Counted from the stretch's first letter, positions 1-9,307 are shown. The stretch is DNA of 64,000 bases from Rhodococcus sp. B50 (GCF_013602415.1 NZ_WPAG02000002.1:2669480-2733479), one strand, 5' to 3'. Translations and numbers: made by a program. The notes: generated by a model not told the origin, from the sequence alone.

Positions 1-609
1 GAGTTCGCGGCAGACCGCGGCCCGGCGCGTACCGCCGAGCACGTCGACGGCGTCGGCCAGGCACGCGGCGAGCCGGTGCGGCGCCTCGAAGAAGACCACC
101 GCGCGGGGCTCGTGGACGAGCGTTCCGAACCACGCGCGGCGCTGCCCCGGCTTGCGAGGCGGGAACCCGTCGAAGCAGAACCGCTCCACCGGCAGACCCG
201 ACAACGCGAGGGCGGTGGTGACGGCGGACGGGCCGGGCAGACAGGTCACCGGCAGTCCGGCCTCGACGCACGCCGCGACGAGCCGGTAGCCGGGATCGCT
301 CACCGAGGGCATCCCGGCGTCGGTGACGAGCAGAACCGTGCGGCCCTCCTCGATGTCGGTGACGAGGCCCGGCAACCGCGACACCTCGACCTGGTCGTAG
401 AAGCTCACGACCCGCCCGGTGATGGTGACACCGAGCGCCGCGGCGAGCGCCTTGGTGCGGCGGGTGTCCTCCGCGGCGATCACGTCGGCGGTGCCGAGCG
501 CGTCGCGAAGGCGCGCCGAGGCGTCCCCCACGTCGCCCATCGGAGTGGCGGCCAGCACGAGCCGGCCCTCTCCCGGATTCGCGCCCTGGACCGGTTTGGC
601 TGCCTGCAT
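1..609 (-). CDS. rsmI: 16S rRNA (cytidine-1402-2'-O)-methyltransferase RsmI, C-terminus missing
   Basis: RsmI 2'-O-methylates C1402 of 16S rRNA in the decoding centre, using SAM (family knowledge). The reverse strand reads from an ATG at 609 without a stop to the window edge, so about 203 N-terminal residues are present and the C-terminal part lies outside. Visible signatures of the tetrapyrrole-methylase fold are ATPMGDVGD near residue 23, AAEDTRRT near residue 45, and the glycine-rich DAGMPSVSDPGYR near residue 93. It is divergent from the mannosyltransferase gene with only 23 bases between the two starts, the same head-to-head pairing as rsmI/pmt in mycobacteria. The gene is cut by the window, not broken. 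Confidence 0.95.
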   Translation of the reverse strand, partial: MQAAKPVQGANPGEGRLVLAATPMGDVGDASARLRDALGTADVIAAEDTRRTKALAAALGVTITGRVVSFYDQVEVSRLPGLVTDIEEGRTVLLVTDAGMPSVSDPGYRLVAACVEAGLPVTCLPGPSAVTTALALSGLPVERFCFDGFPPRKPGQRRAWFGTLVHEPRAVVFFEAPHRLAACLADAVDVLGGTRRAAVCREL

Positions 610-632
610 ACGGCTCAGCCTACGATCGGGAG

Positions 633-2210
633 GTGACCGTGACGGACCGCAGCCCTCGTCAGGCCCCGGACCGTAGTCCTTCCCAGGCCTCGGACCGCCG
701 GCTTCTCGGTCCCGGCCCGCTCGTTCCCGCACCCGAGCCGCTACCCGGCGACCGGGCCCGCGGCTGGATCGTCACCGCCTTCGTCACGGCACTCGCCGCG
801 ATCACGCGATTCACGATGCTCAACTACCCCACCGACGCGAAGACGCCGGTGTTCGACGAGAAGCACTACGCCCCGCAGGGCTGGCAGGTGCTCACCGGCG
901 GCTGGATCGAGGACAACCCCGGTTACGGGCTCGTCGTGCATCCGCCCGTAGGTAAGCAGCTGATCGCGCTCGGCGAGGCACTGTTCGGCTACAGCGCGTG
1001 GGGCTGGCGCTTCTCGGCTGCGGTCGCGGGTGTCGTGCTCGTACTGCTGATCGTGCGGATCGTGCGGCGGATGACCCGGTCGACGATGCTCGGTGCGATC
1101 GCCGGGCTGCTGCTCGTCGTCGACGGCGTGACCTTCGTGTCGTCGCGCCTGGGCATGCTCGACATCTTCCAGGCGGTCTTCGTCGTCGGTGCCTTCGGTT
1201 GCCTGATCGTCGACCGCGACGACGTGCGTGCCCGGATGGCCCGGGTACACGCCGAGGGCCGTGTCCTCGACAGTGTGTGGGGTCCGCGCTTCGGTGTGCG
1301 CTGGTGGCGCTTCGGCGCGGGCATTCTGCTCGGCCTGGCGATCGGCACCAAGTGGTCGGGTCTGTACTTCATCGCGTTCTTCGGGTTGATGTCCGTGGCC
1401 TTCGACCTCGCGGCGCGCCGCGCGTACCGGGTGCAGCGACCGTGGGTCGGGACGGCGCTGCGCGACATCGGCCCGGCGCTGTACGCCCTCGTACTCGTTC
1501 CGCTCGGCGTGTACCTGTCGACCTACTGGGCGTGGTTCGCGAGCGAGACCGGCGTCTACCGTCACGCGGTCGGCACGCGGATCGGGCACGACGGGATCTT
1601 CTCCTTCGTGCCCGACGCGCTGCGGTCGCTCTGGTACTACAGCGCGAGCGTCCTCGAGTTCCACTCCGGTCTGACGAACTCGGCCGGCAACCAGCATCCC
1701 TGGGAGTCGAAGCCGTGGACGTGGCCGATGGGACTGCGTCCGATGCTGTACTACTTCGCCGACGGCGAGCGGATCAGCGGGTGCGACGCCGAGCAGTGCG
1801 TCAAGGCGGTCATGCTGGTGGGGACCCCGGCGTTGTGGTGGGTGTCGCTGCCGGTCCTCGGGTGGGGGCTGTGGCAGGTGCTCGTCCGCCGCGACTGGCG
1901 GTGGGCCGCGGTGCTCACCGGCTACGGCGCGGGGATCCTGCCGTGGTTCGCGAGCCTCGACCGGCAGATGTACTACTTCTATGCGGTGCCGATGGCCCCG
2001 TTCCTCGTGATGGGTGTCGTGCTCGTGCTCGGCGACATCCTCGGTTCGCCCCACGCGTCGAACGAACGGCGGACGACCGGACTGCTCGTGGTGTGCCTGT
2101 ACGTCGGGCTCGTCATCGCGAACTTCGTCTGGCTGTGGCCGATTCTCACGGCTCTGCCCATCACGCCGGAGCACTGGAACAACCAGCTGTGGCTCCCCAG
2201 CTGGCGCTGA
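633..2210 (+). CDS. pmt: Dolichyl/polyprenyl-phosphate-mannose-protein mannosyltransferase (PMT)
   Basis: Integral membrane glycosyltransferase (GT39) that moves mannose from polyprenyl-phosphate-mannose onto Ser/Thr of secreted proteins; the actinobacterial relative is Rv1002c. 525 aa with a GTG start at 633. Residues 1-45 are a cytoplasmic Pro/Arg-rich stretch, then about ten hydrophobic segments follow. The conserved first extracytoplasmic loop is clear: FDEKHYAPQGW with the acidic pair expected to be catalytic, then HPPVGKQLIALGE. The C-terminal PMT_4TMC region (DRQMYYFYAVPMAPFLV) is intact. Length matches the family. Divergent from rsmI, so both probably share the 23-base gap as promoter/RBS region. 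Confidence 0.95.
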   Translation: MTVTDRSPRQAPDRSPSQASDRRLLGPGPLVPAPEPLPGDRARGWIVTAFVTALAAITRFTMLNYPTDAKTPVFDEKHYAPQGWQVLTGGWIEDNPGYGLVVHPPVGKQLIALGEALFGYSAWGWRFSAAVAGVVLVLLIVRIVRRMTRSTMLGAIAGLLLVVDGVTFVSSRLGMLDIFQAVFVVGAFGCLIVDRDDVRARMARVHAEGRVLDSVWGPRFGVRWWRFGAGILLGLAIGTKWSGLYFIAFFGLMSVAFDLAARRAYRVQRPWVGTALRDIGPALYALVLVPLGVYLSTYWAWFASETGVYRHAVGTRIGHDGIFSFVPDALRSLWYYSASVLEFHSGLTNSAGNQHPWESKPWTWPMGLRPMLYYFADGERISGCDAEQCVKAVMLVGTPALWWVSLPVLGWGLWQVLVRRDWRWAAVLTGYGAGILPWFASLDRQMYYFYAVPMAPFLVMGVVLVLGDILGSPHASNERRTTGLLVVCLYVGLVIANFVWLWPILTALPITPEHWNNQLWLPSWR

Positions 2211-2241
2211 GCGGAGCTCGGTTGCCGGCGCCGAGCGGAGC

Positions 2242-3045
2242 TCAGTTCGGTTCGTCGAGGACAGAGTCCTCGGTGGGCAGATCGACCTCGCGCTCGCTGT
2301 CGGAGCCGTAGCGGACACCGTCGAAGCGGCGGGCGAACCGCTCGTCGACGACCGCGAGGAAGCGCTTGAGCCGCTCGAGCAGATCGGACAGGTGGCGAGG
2401 CACGAACGGATCGCCGAGCAGGTCGACGGTGGCGACGAGCCGGTCCTCGACGAGCACCACCTTGATGTGCGGCCACGTCCGGTTCAATTCGGTGAGCTCG
2501 GCCAGCGCGTGGGTGCGACCGCCGTCCGGCGCAGCTCCGGGGAGGTCGTTCTCGGGGATCGCGTGCAACAGCGGCGCCCACAACCTGATGTTGCCGTCGT
2601 CGTCGATCGCGACGAAGACCACCTGGGAGTCGAGGACCACGACGAAGTCGCCGTCGGCGTCGACCGGCACAGGGCGGCCCACGGCGTGGGCGAGGGCGTC
2701 ACTCACGCGCTCGCGCAGGTCGCCGAGTACGGACGGTGGGTGGGCCTGCAGGAAGGCCGGATGCGGCACTTCTCCACGGCCGCGCAGCACCGACACGATG
2801 TGCCGGGCGAGCATGTCTCCCTCGGAGACGGGCCGGGTGACCGACTCGGATCCGGTGACCTCCACGGTGGCGCGCCCACCGGAGCCCGCCCGCACCCGTA
2901 CGCGGGCCGCGGTGCCCGAGGCGGTCTCGGCGTGCAGTTCGAAGGTGTCGGATCCGGTGAGTTCGGAGATGCGCCGGGCGAGCTGCGACGCGTAGCGGGT
3001 CCAGTCGCGGTCGAGGGTCTCGTCGAATCTGTCGGTGTCGGTCAC
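2242..3045 (-). CDS. YbjN / type III secretion chaperone-like (TY-Chap) domain protein
   Basis: Predicted soluble protein of 267 aa. I start it at the GTG at 3045, preceded by AGAGGAG at good spacing; an upstream in-frame start would add an unlikely Cys/Arg-rich leader. The sequence is a tandem of alpha/beta segments of the kind found in actinobacterial YbjN or TY-Chap proteins: an amphipathic first half (DRDWTRYASQLARRISEL), then DADGDFVVVLDSQVVFVAIDDD and a C-terminal half ending in repeated Asp/Glu. No catalytic motif is visible. Such proteins are thought to act as chaperone-like binders (family knowledge, weak). It points towards pmt, ending 31 bases from the pmt stop. Function unknown. 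Confidence 0.75.
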   Translation of the reverse strand: MTDTDRFDETLDRDWTRYASQLARRISELTGSDTFELHAETASGTAARVRVRAGSGGRATVEVTGSESVTRPVSEGDMLARHIVSVLRGRGEVPHPAFLQAHPPSVLGDLRERVSDALAHAVGRPVPVDADGDFVVVLDSQVVFVAIDDDGNIRLWAPLLHAIPENDLPGAAPDGGRTHALAELTELNRTWPHIKVVLVEDRLVATVDLLGDPFVPRHLSDLLERLKRFLAVVDERFARRFDGVRYGSDSEREVDLPTEDSVLDEPN

Positions 3046-3133
3046 GCGCACTCCTCTCGAAGAGCAACTGCCGGGCAGGCGACACCGTACTCGCGATGGG
3101 CGACAACTCACCGCAGGCACGCGGCGTCGTGTG

Positions 3134-3580
3134 TCACCCGTGATGCCGCCGTCCGACCGCCGCCCACACCGCGACCCGCGCCCCGCGTTCGAGGATGTCG
3201 ACGATCGCGAATCCTGCCTGTGCGAGAACGGTGCTCACCGCCATCGAGACCGTCCCGGTGTCCTCCCCTGCCCCCGCCTCGTCGATCACCCACAGCTGTC
3301 CGTCGTCGGTCAGCAGCGGGGCGAGAGCGGCCACGGCCGTGGTGTCCGCGCGGAATTCGGGGACGTCCATCGCGTAGATGCGCGCGAACGTCTCGCGACG
3401 CACGAACTCGTGCACCCGGCCCGCGGTCGGCGCCACGCGTACCCGGGCGTCCGGACCGAGGCGTTCGGCGACCGCACCGGAGGCCGGTCCGGTATCGATC
3501 GCGAGAACGGACGTGCCCGGACGGAGATCGAGGACGTCGAGCAGGAACTCGACGCCCTCGATCCGGCAGCGCTCGGTCAT
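3134..3580 (-). CDS. Small SAM-methyltransferase-like protein
   Basis: 148 aa, ATG at 3580. The start overlaps the stop of the upstream BCCT transporter gene by four bases (ATGA), so the two are translationally coupled. The N-terminal half looks like a Rossmann class I methyltransferase: VLAIDTGPASGAVAERLG (residues 25-42) sits where motif I, normally ending GxGxG, should be, and DDGQLWVIDEAGAG (92-105) resembles motif IV/post-IV. Motif I is degenerate, so catalysis is uncertain. No substrate can be proposed. Coupling to an osmolyte carrier is the only functional hint. Confidence 0.65.
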   Translation of the reverse strand: MTERCRIEGVEFLLDVLDLRPGTSVLAIDTGPASGAVAERLGPDARVRVAPTAGRVHEFVRRETFARIYAMDVPEFRADTTAVAALAPLLTDDGQLWVIDEAGAGEDTGTVSMAVSTVLAQAGFAIVDILERGARVAVWAAVGRRHHG

Positions 3581-5178
3581 TCGACCCTGCGCAGCGTCCG
3601 TTTCCTGCGTCCACCCGTGATGAGGGGGTCGCGTTGCAGATCCCGGTACAGCGACACGCACAACCCGATCATCACGAGGAGGAAGGGAGCGGCGGCGATG
3701 ATCGTCATCGTCTGCAGGGCGTTGAGGGCTTCCGAGCCGCCGCTCCACAGCAGCAGTGCCGCCACTCCGCCGGTGAGTCCGCCCCAGAAGATCACCACCG
3801 TGCGCCGGGGTGTGAGGGTGCCGCGCTGGCTGAGAGTGCCCATGACCATCGATGCGGAGTCGGCCCCGGAGATGAAGAAGATGGCGATGAGCAGCATCGC
3901 GACGACCGTGGCGATACCGGTGAGGGGGAGGTTGCCGAGCATCCCGAACAGCTGTCCTTCGACGCTGTCGGCACCGGCGATGTCCAGGCCGTCCAACTGC
4001 TGTCCGATGCCGGCGCCGCCGAAGATCGAGAACCACACGAGACTGACCAGACTCGGGACGAGGATGACGCCCACGACGAATTCACGGATGGTTCGGCCGC
4101 GGCTGATGCGGGCGAGGAACATGCCCACGAAGGGCGCCCACGAGACCCACCATGCCCAGTAGAAGATGGTCCAGCTCGACAGCCACTCGCCCGCGGCGTC
4201 GTTGGATGCGGCAGTGCGGGCCGACATCCGGGCGAACTCGGCGGCGTACGCGCCGAGGGTGGTGGGCACGAGGTTGAGGATGAACACCGTGGGCCCGAGC
4301 ACGAAGACGAAGAGTGCCAGGACGCCGGCGAGCACCATGTTGATGTTCGACAGGTACTGGATGCCCTTGGCCACGCCGGTGACGGCGGACGCGATGAACG
4401 CGAGCGTGAGCAGCGCGACGATCGCGACCAGCAGCATCACTCCCGCCGACTCGAGCCAGCCGGTGACCTCGAAGCCCGAGCCGATCTGCAGAGCGCCCAG
4501 GCCGAGGGACGCCGCAGTACCGAACAGGGTTGCGAACAGGGCGAGGATGTCGATGACCTTGCCGAGCGGGCCTTCTGCCCGGCGTCCGAGGAGCGGGATG
4601 AAGGCCGAGCTGATGAGCTGCTTGCGTCCCTTCCGAAAGGTGCCGTACGCGATGGTCAGACCGACGACGGCATAGATCGCCCAGGGATGCAGACTCCAAT
4701 GGAACATCGAGGTCGCCATCGCGACACCGGTGCCGCCGTTGGTGCCGGGTGGCGGCTCGACGAAGTGCGAGAGCGGCTCGGCGACACCGAAGAACATCAG
4801 GCCGATACCCATTCCGGCGGCGAACATCATCGCGATCCAGCTGACGGTGCGGAACTCCGGTTTCTCGTCGTCCTTGCCCAGCGGGATCCGCCCGTAGCGG
4901 CTCAGCGCGAGCCAGATCGCGTAGAACACGAACGCGCTCGCCGTGAGCACGAACAACCAGCCGAACTCGACGACGACCCAGTCGAGGATGTTCCCGGTAA
5001 CGGTTCCGAAGTTCTCGGTGGCGGCCAGACCCCACACCACGATCGCCGCGACCAGCGCGGCGGAGACGCCGAATACCACCTTGTCGGTCTGCGGCCGATG
5101 CGCCGCGGACTCGGCTACTACAGGAGCACCGGTGGCCGAGATCTCCTCGGACCCGGGCCGATCACCAGGGACGTTCAT
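3577..5178 (-). CDS. BCCT-family glycine betaine/choline/carnitine transporter
   Basis: Sodium- or proton-coupled secondary transporter for quaternary amines, used in osmoprotection. 533 aa with about 12 membrane segments. The two family signatures are present: the glycine-rich TM1' stretch (MMFAAGMGIGLMFFGVAEP) and the TM8 substrate box (FYWAWWVSWAPFVGMFLARI). The N-terminus is about 30 hydrophilic residues, and the C-terminal tail is short (about 20 basic residues), unlike the long osmosensing tail of Corynebacterium BetP, so stress gating of that type is doubtful. Coupled to the methyltransferase-like gene downstream, with a GntR regulator and mscL upstream on the same strand. Exact substrate not decidable. 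Confidence 0.93.
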   Translation of the reverse strand: MNVPGDRPGSEEISATGAPVVAESAAHRPQTDKVVFGVSAALVAAIVVWGLAATENFGTVTGNILDWVVVEFGWLFVLTASAFVFYAIWLALSRYGRIPLGKDDEKPEFRTVSWIAMMFAAGMGIGLMFFGVAEPLSHFVEPPPGTNGGTGVAMATSMFHWSLHPWAIYAVVGLTIAYGTFRKGRKQLISSAFIPLLGRRAEGPLGKVIDILALFATLFGTAASLGLGALQIGSGFEVTGWLESAGVMLLVAIVALLTLAFIASAVTGVAKGIQYLSNINMVLAGVLALFVFVLGPTVFILNLVPTTLGAYAAEFARMSARTAASNDAAGEWLSSWTIFYWAWWVSWAPFVGMFLARISRGRTIREFVVGVILVPSLVSLVWFSIFGGAGIGQQLDGLDIAGADSVEGQLFGMLGNLPLTGIATVVAMLLIAIFFISGADSASMVMGTLSQRGTLTPRRTVVIFWGGLTGGVAALLLWSGGSEALNALQTMTIIAAAPFLLVMIGLCVSLYRDLQRDPLITGGRRKRTLRRVE

Positions 5179-5289
5179 GCGACAAACCTTCCAAGTTTCG
5201 GCTGCCTTCGGAGCCGAATCACCGAACCCGAGGTAATCGTCACATTCCGGACGCGGTGTGCATACTTTCGCGCGCTGCCGACCGGCCGG

Positions 5290-5652
5290 TCAGCCCGCGC
5301 GCAGAGCGGCCGAGACGAAGTCGAGGATCTCGTCGTCGGACATTCCGAGTGCCCGCACCTCGGCCACGTACTCGTTGGTGGAACGCTGGGCCCGCGTGCG
5401 GGTGGGATCACCCGTATCGGCGACGAACGTCCCGGCCCGCCCGCGGGCCTCGAGCACTCCCAGCTTCTCGAGTTCGCGATAGGTCTTGGCGACCGTGTTG
5501 GGGGCGATGCCGAGCGTGTCGGCGAGGCCCCGCACGGTGGGCAGCTTCGATCCTGCGATCAGCTCACCATCGTGTACCAGATCGACGATGCGTCGGCGCA
5601 GTTGCTCGAACGGCGGGACCGGCGAGTCGGGATCGATGGTGAGGTCGAGCAT
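5290..5652 (-). CDS. GntR-family (YtrA-type) transcriptional regulator
   Basis: 120 aa. An N-terminal winged helix-turn-helix fills residues 10-75 (LPTVRGLADTLGIAPNTVAK is the recognition region, GRAGTFV the wing), followed by only about 40 residues, the short C-terminal helices typical of the YtrA subfamily that dimerise but lack an FCD/UTRA ligand domain. YtrA-type members often regulate adjacent transporter genes (family knowledge). Here the BCCT gene starts 111 bases downstream on the same strand and mscL ends 12 bases upstream, so regulation of one or both is a reasonable inference. Confidence 0.88.
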   Translation of the reverse strand: MLDLTIDPDSPVPPFEQLRRRIVDLVHDGELIAGSKLPTVRGLADTLGIAPNTVAKTYRELEKLGVLEARGRAGTFVADTGDPTRTRAQRSTNEYVAEVRALGMSDDEILDFVSAALRAG

Positions 5653-5664
5653 TCTCGCAGGTTA

Positions 5665-6114
5665 TCAGCGCTCGGGAACCCTCACGGGCGCTTCGGCCGA
5701 GGGCGCCTCGGCGGGGGCGTGATTGTAGTCGCCGGTCTCGAGCAGGTCACGGATCTGGATGAGAAGATCGGTCTCGCTCAGCGGCTCGTCCTCGGGCTCC
5801 TTCTCCGGCGCGAAACGTGCCTTGGCCGCGTTGACCGGCACGATGAGCACGAAGTAGACGACCGCCGCGATGATGAAGAAGTTGATCGCCGCGGAGATGA
5901 CGGCGCCGAGGTTGACGAAGGTCGCGTCGTTCGACGAGAGAAGACGGAAGCCGAAGCCCATCTCGTTGTCGCCGCCCACCGCCGCGACGAGCGGGTTCAC
6001 GATGTGATCGGTGAACGCCGTGACGATGGACGTGAACGCCGCACCGACGACCACTGCGACGGCGAGTTCGACGACATTTCCGCGCAGCAGGAAATCCTTG
6101 AAACCTTTGAACAT
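5665..6114 (-). CDS. mscL: Large-conductance mechanosensitive channel MscL (copy 1)
   Basis: Homopentameric tension-gated channel that releases solutes on hypo-osmotic shock. 149 aa from ATG at 6114 (MFKGFKDFLLRGNVVELAVA, the S1 amphipathic helix and TM1). TM1 (about 15-43) has the AVVVGAAF constriction motif and TM2 spans about 70-95 (INFFIIAAVVYFVLIVPVNA). The cytoplasmic bundle is acidic (EKEPEDEPLSETDLLIQIRDLL) with an Ala/Pro/Glu tail longer than usual. A second copy lies at 15815-16246. It heads a same-strand run with the GntR regulator and BCCT transporter. Divergent from the ArsC-like gene across 155 bases. Confidence 0.95.
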   Translation of the reverse strand: MFKGFKDFLLRGNVVELAVAVVVGAAFTSIVTAFTDHIVNPLVAAVGGDNEMGFGFRLLSSNDATFVNLGAVISAAINFFIIAAVVYFVLIVPVNAAKARFAPEKEPEDEPLSETDLLIQIRDLLETGDYNHAPAEAPSAEAPVRVPER

Positions 6115-6269
6115 GAGTGTTCGAGCCCCTTTTTCGGAGAGTTCGTCAAAAATGAGCGAAAGCCAACCGAACACCATAGTGGGCGCCGCGACGACCCTCA
6201 ACAGAGACATCTCCGGCAACACGTCTCCGGGGAACCGCGTGCGCGCATTCCTCAGGGCACAATCGGTCC

Positions 6270-6617
6270 ATGGCACACACCGCGACGATCTATCACAATC
6301 CGCGTTGCAGCACGTCTCGCAACACCTTGGCACTGCTGAAGGAGAACGGCCTCGAGCCGACGGTGATCAAGTATCTCGAGACTCCTCCTTCGCGGGACGA
6401 ACTGCGCTCGTTGCTCGACGCGGCAGGACTTGCACCGAGCCAGGCGATCCGGAAGAAGGAATCGCTCTACAAGGAGTTGAATCTGGCCGAGGCATCCGAG
6501 GACGAACTGCTCGATTCGATGGTCGCGAACCCGATCCTCATCGAGCGTCCACTGGTCGTCACCGACAAGGGCACCGTGCTCGCCCGTCCTGTCGACAAGG
6601 TGCGCGAGATCCTCTGA
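6270..6617 (+). CDS. arsC: ArsC-family arsenate reductase-like (thioredoxin fold)
   Basis: 115 aa, the usual length of glutaredoxin-dependent ArsC/Spx-like proteins. The catalytic region NPRCSTSRNTL (residues 10-20) has the nucleophilic Cys in a CxxS context, and the arginine triad-type residues appear in IRKKE (60-64) and NPILIERPLV (87-96), the standard ArsC box. It would reduce arsenate using glutathione or mycothiol equivalents (family knowledge). No arsenite exporter or ArsR lies nearby, so a detoxification role is not supported by context. It runs towards arcA, 6 bases between the two stops. Confidence 0.88.
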   Translation: MAHTATIYHNPRCSTSRNTLALLKENGLEPTVIKYLETPPSRDELRSLLDAAGLAPSQAIRKKESLYKELNLAEASEDELLDSMVANPILIERPLVVTDKGTVLARPVDKVREIL

Positions 6618-6623
6618 CGAGAA

Positions 6624-7835
6624 CTACAGGACCGCCCGCGAGAGGGGGCACGACATGCATCGCGGACCGCCGCGGCCGGAACCGAGTTCCGACCCGGCGA
6701 TCCGCAGCACCTCGACCCCGGAATCCTCGAGCCGGGTGTTCGTCTCGACGTTGCGTTCGTAGGCGACGACGACACCGGGCGCCACGGCGAGGGTGTTGTT
6801 CCCGTCGTCCCACTGCTCACGTTCGGCCACAACGGAATCCAGACCGGTGTCGATGACGCGCAGCTTCTCGATTCCCATCGCGTCGGCGGCGGCCTCGAGG
6901 AAGGGGCGCGGTCCCGAGATCTGCACCGCCCCGTTCTCACGGTGGATCGTGAAGGCCCGCAGGCTGTCCCGGATCGCCGGATACATCACCACCGCATCCA
7001 CGTCGACCATCGTGCACACCGTGTCGAGATGCATCGACGCCCGCCGCTGCTCGATCGGAACTGCCAGCACCGTGTGCGCGAGTCCATCATCGAAGGCGCT
7101 GCGCGCCAGTGCTTCCGCACCGGCAGGGCTCGTCCGCTCCCCTACCCCGACGGCGACGACGCCGGGCGCGAGCAGCAACACGTCGCCACCCTCGACGGGC
7201 GCGGTGTGCGACTCGTACGCCCGTCGCACGTGAAGGAACTGCGGGTGGAAGGCGTAGATGAGGTCGGTGAGACTGGTCTCGCGCCGGCGGGCGGGCAACG
7301 CCAGATTGGGGATCGCCACGCGTGATCCGAGCCAGAACGACGAGTCGCGGGTGAAGAGCAGATTCGGCAGTGGCGCGATGGCGAAGTCGACCCCGTGGTG
7401 CATCAGGCGCACGAGGGACGGAGCCGCGCCGCTGCCCACCGCGGGCAGTTCGTCGAAGGTCATGCCCGCGATGAGGATCCGGGCGAGCTCGGCAGCGGGC
7501 AGGGCACGCAGATGGCCCGTCAGTTCCTCCGCGAGCGCGTAACCGAGGCGCTGCGCGTCGACGGCCGACGAGACGCTCTGCACCCGCGCGGCGCCACTGA
7601 CCTCGAGCGTCTCGGTGAGCAGGTCGGCCAGCAGGTACACCTCGACCCCGCGGCTCCGCAGCAGCTCGGCGAAAGCGTCGTGTTCTTCCTGGGCGCGCGC
7701 CACCCACGGCAGGGCATCGAAGAGCAACTGGTCGTTGTTGCGCGGCGTGAGGCGTTCGAGTTCGGCGCCGGGCCGGTGCAGCATCACGGCGCGGAGTTCA
7801 CCGACTTCGGACTCGACACCCCAGTGATGACTCAT
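6624..7835 (-). CDS. arcA: Arginine deiminase
   Basis: Hydrolyses arginine to citrulline and ammonia, cytoplasmic, first step of the ADI pathway. 403 aa, ATG at 7835. Family motifs in order: [17 protein letters not shown] at the N-terminus, [12 protein letters not shown] (about 166-177), EGGDVLLL (about 215), [11 protein letters not shown] (about 268, catalytic His/Asp region) and the C-terminal CMSCPLSR with the nucleophilic Cys. No ornithine carbamoyltransferase, carbamate kinase or arginine-ornithine antiporter is adjacent, so it is not in a classic arc operon; the same isolated state is found in M. tuberculosis (Rv1001). Confidence 0.95.
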   Translation of the reverse strand: MSHHWGVESEVGELRAVMLHRPGAELERLTPRNNDQLLFDALPWVARAQEEHDAFAELLRSRGVEVYLLADLLTETLEVSGAARVQSVSSAVDAQRLGYALAEELTGHLRALPAAELARILIAGMTFDELPAVGSGAAPSLVRLMHHGVDFAIAPLPNLLFTRDSSFWLGSRVAIPNLALPARRRETSLTDLIYAFHPQFLHVRRAYESHTAPVEGGDVLLLAPGVVAVGVGERTSPAGAEALARSAFDDGLAHTVLAVPIEQRRASMHLDTVCTMVDVDAVVMYPAIRDSLRAFTIHRENGAVQISGPRPFLEAAADAMGIEKLRVIDTGLDSVVAEREQWDDGNNTLAVAPGVVVAYERNVETNTRLEDSGVEVLRIAGSELGSGRGGPRCMSCPLSRAVL

Positions 7836-7942
7836 ATGCTCACGGTATCGCGCAGGACGTCGGCATCCGGGTCAGGCGCGTCGAGTACGCCGACAACGAT
7901 TACGAAGAACACACGGATCCGAGAGCACACGAAGGAGAATTC

Positions 7943-8410
7943 ATGGCCGACGACCCGCTCGGGTGCCTGGCACCGTTCGCCGGGCGATGGACCGGAGGTG
8001 GCGACGGCCACTACCCCACCATCGACGACTTCTCGTACGACGAGACGATCGAGTTCGCCACCCTTCCGGGCAAGCCCTTCCTGATGTACGTCAGCCGCAC
8101 CCGTCACCGCGCGGAGGGACGCCCGCTGCACACCGAGAACGGCTACCTGCGGCGCAGCGGGGACGACGTCGAACTGCTCGTCTCACAACCCACCGGCTTC
8201 GTCGAGATCCAGCGGGCCCGGCCCGACGGCGGCGTCCTCGAGTTCACGACGGTCACCCTGGAGCGGTCGCCCGACGCCAAGCCCGTGCACGAGGTCCGGC
8301 GGCGTTTCGAGATCGACGGCGATGTGCTCGTCTACGACCTGTGGATGGCCCACGCCGAGACCCCGCTGACGCACCATCTGCACGCCGAACTCCGCCGCGC
8401 CTCGGAATGA
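7943..8410 (+). CDS. Nitrobindin-like heme-binding beta-barrel (FABP-like)
   Basis: 155 aa, a THAP4/nitrobindin-type domain. The signature start is present (LAPFAGRWTGGGDGHYPTI, residues 9-27), giving the GxWxGxG turn of the ten-stranded barrel, and the C-terminal THHLHAELRR carries the His expected to bind ferric heme axially. Mycobacterial relatives isomerise peroxynitrite to nitrate (family knowledge). The 107 bases upstream, between arcA and this gene, contain a purine-rich RBS (GAAGGAG) 8 bases before the ATG. A bidirectional terminator follows directly. Confidence 0.9.
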   Translation: MADDPLGCLAPFAGRWTGGGDGHYPTIDDFSYDETIEFATLPGKPFLMYVSRTRHRAEGRPLHTENGYLRRSGDDVELLVSQPTGFVEIQRARPDGGVLEFTTVTLERSPDAKPVHEVRRRFEIDGDVLVYDLWMAHAETPLTHHLHAELRRASE

Positions 8411-8414
8411 TTCG

Positions 8415-8451
8415 GGTGGATCGGACCCCGCTGATCGGGGCTCGATCCACC
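8415..8451. terminator. Bidirectional hairpin between convergent genes
   Basis: Arms 8415-8430 and 8436-8451 pair over 16 bases (GGTGGATCG...CGATCCACC) with one or two mismatches and a 5-base loop. It lies between the nitrobindin-like gene and the convergent SDR gene, so it probably ends both transcripts. No U-tract. Confidence 0.7.
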
Positions 8452-8458
8452 GAAGTCG

Positions 8459-9307
8459 TCACTTCGTGCCGACGACGCGGCGGAAGTAGTCGTTGGCCGC
8501 CTGCATGACGAGGTTGTAGGGCGGGGCGAACTTGCGGGCCCACCAGTATCCGAACCGGGTGTCGAAGGACGTGTAGACCATGTAGCGGTTCTTCAGGATG
8601 CCGGTGACGATGCGCTCGGCCACCTTCTCGGGAGTCGCGGCGTGGCGGACGAACCGTTGGGTGAGCTTGCGGACCTCGGGACGATCACGGTCGACGCCGA
8701 CGATCTGCACGGTGTCGACGAGCGGTGTGCGCACGGCACCCGGAACGACGAGAGAGACACCGATGCCGTCGCGCCGGAGGTCGAACCGCAGCACCTCGGA
8801 CACTCCGCGCAAACCGAATTTGCTTGCGCTGTAGGCGGCGTGCCACGGCAGGGCGAGCAGTCCGGCCGCCGAGGAGACGTTGACGATGTGCCCGCCGCGA
8901 CCTGCCTCGATCATGGCCGGCACGAAGTTCTCGATGACGTGGATCGGCCCCATGAGGTTGACGTCCACCATGAGCTTCCAGTGCTCGTGCTGCAACCGGT
9001 CGACCGTGCCCCACACCGACACCCCGGCGACGTTGGCGACGATGTCGAGCGACCCGCACGCCTCGTGCACGTCGCGGGCGAAAGCGGTGACGGCGTCGTA
9101 GTCGGAGATGTCCAGGGCCGCCGCGTGCAACACGGTGCCCCCGCGTTCGCGAACACTGCGGACGACGTCGTCGAGCGCCTGCTCCTGCAGGTCGGTGAGC
9201 ACCAACCGGGCGCCGCGATCGGACGCGGCATGGGCCAGGGCGCGGCCGATTCCGCTGGCAGCGCCGGTCACAAGGAATCTGGTTCCACGCAGGTCGGTGA
9301 TCGCCAT
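8459..9307 (-). CDS. Short-chain dehydrogenase/reductase
   Basis: 282 aa classical SDR. The cofactor loop TGAASGIGRALA (residues 14-25) and DLQ after beta-2 suggest NAD(H) preference; the active site is SSAAG with YSASKFG (Tyr/Lys pair about 160-164), and NVAGVS provides the Asn. The C-terminal half contains an extended basic region (KFAPPYNLVMQAANDYFRRVVG) like the SDRs of mycobacteria that work on lipids or sterols. Substrate unknown. Monocistronic, ending at a bidirectional hairpin. Confidence 0.9.
   Translation of the reverse strand: MAITDLRGTRFLVTGAASGIGRALAHAASDRGARLVLTDLQEQALDDVVRSVRERGGTVLHAAALDISDYDAVTAFARDVHEACGSLDIVANVAGVSVWGTVDRLQHEHWKLMVDVNLMGPIHVIENFVPAMIEAGRGGHIVNVSSAAGLLALPWHAAYSASKFGLRGVSEVLRFDLRRDGIGVSLVVPGAVRTPLVDTVQIVGVDRDRPEVRKLTQRFVRHAATPEKVAERIVTGILKNRYMVYTSFDTRFGYWWARKFAPPYNLVMQAANDYFRRVVGTK

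Noticed and set aside
2014-6339. A very long open frame on the plus strand
   Set aside because: It is antisense to the TY-Chap, BCCT, GntR and mscL genes; long stop-free frames are common at this GC content, and the composition is Arg/Asp/His-rich without any motif.
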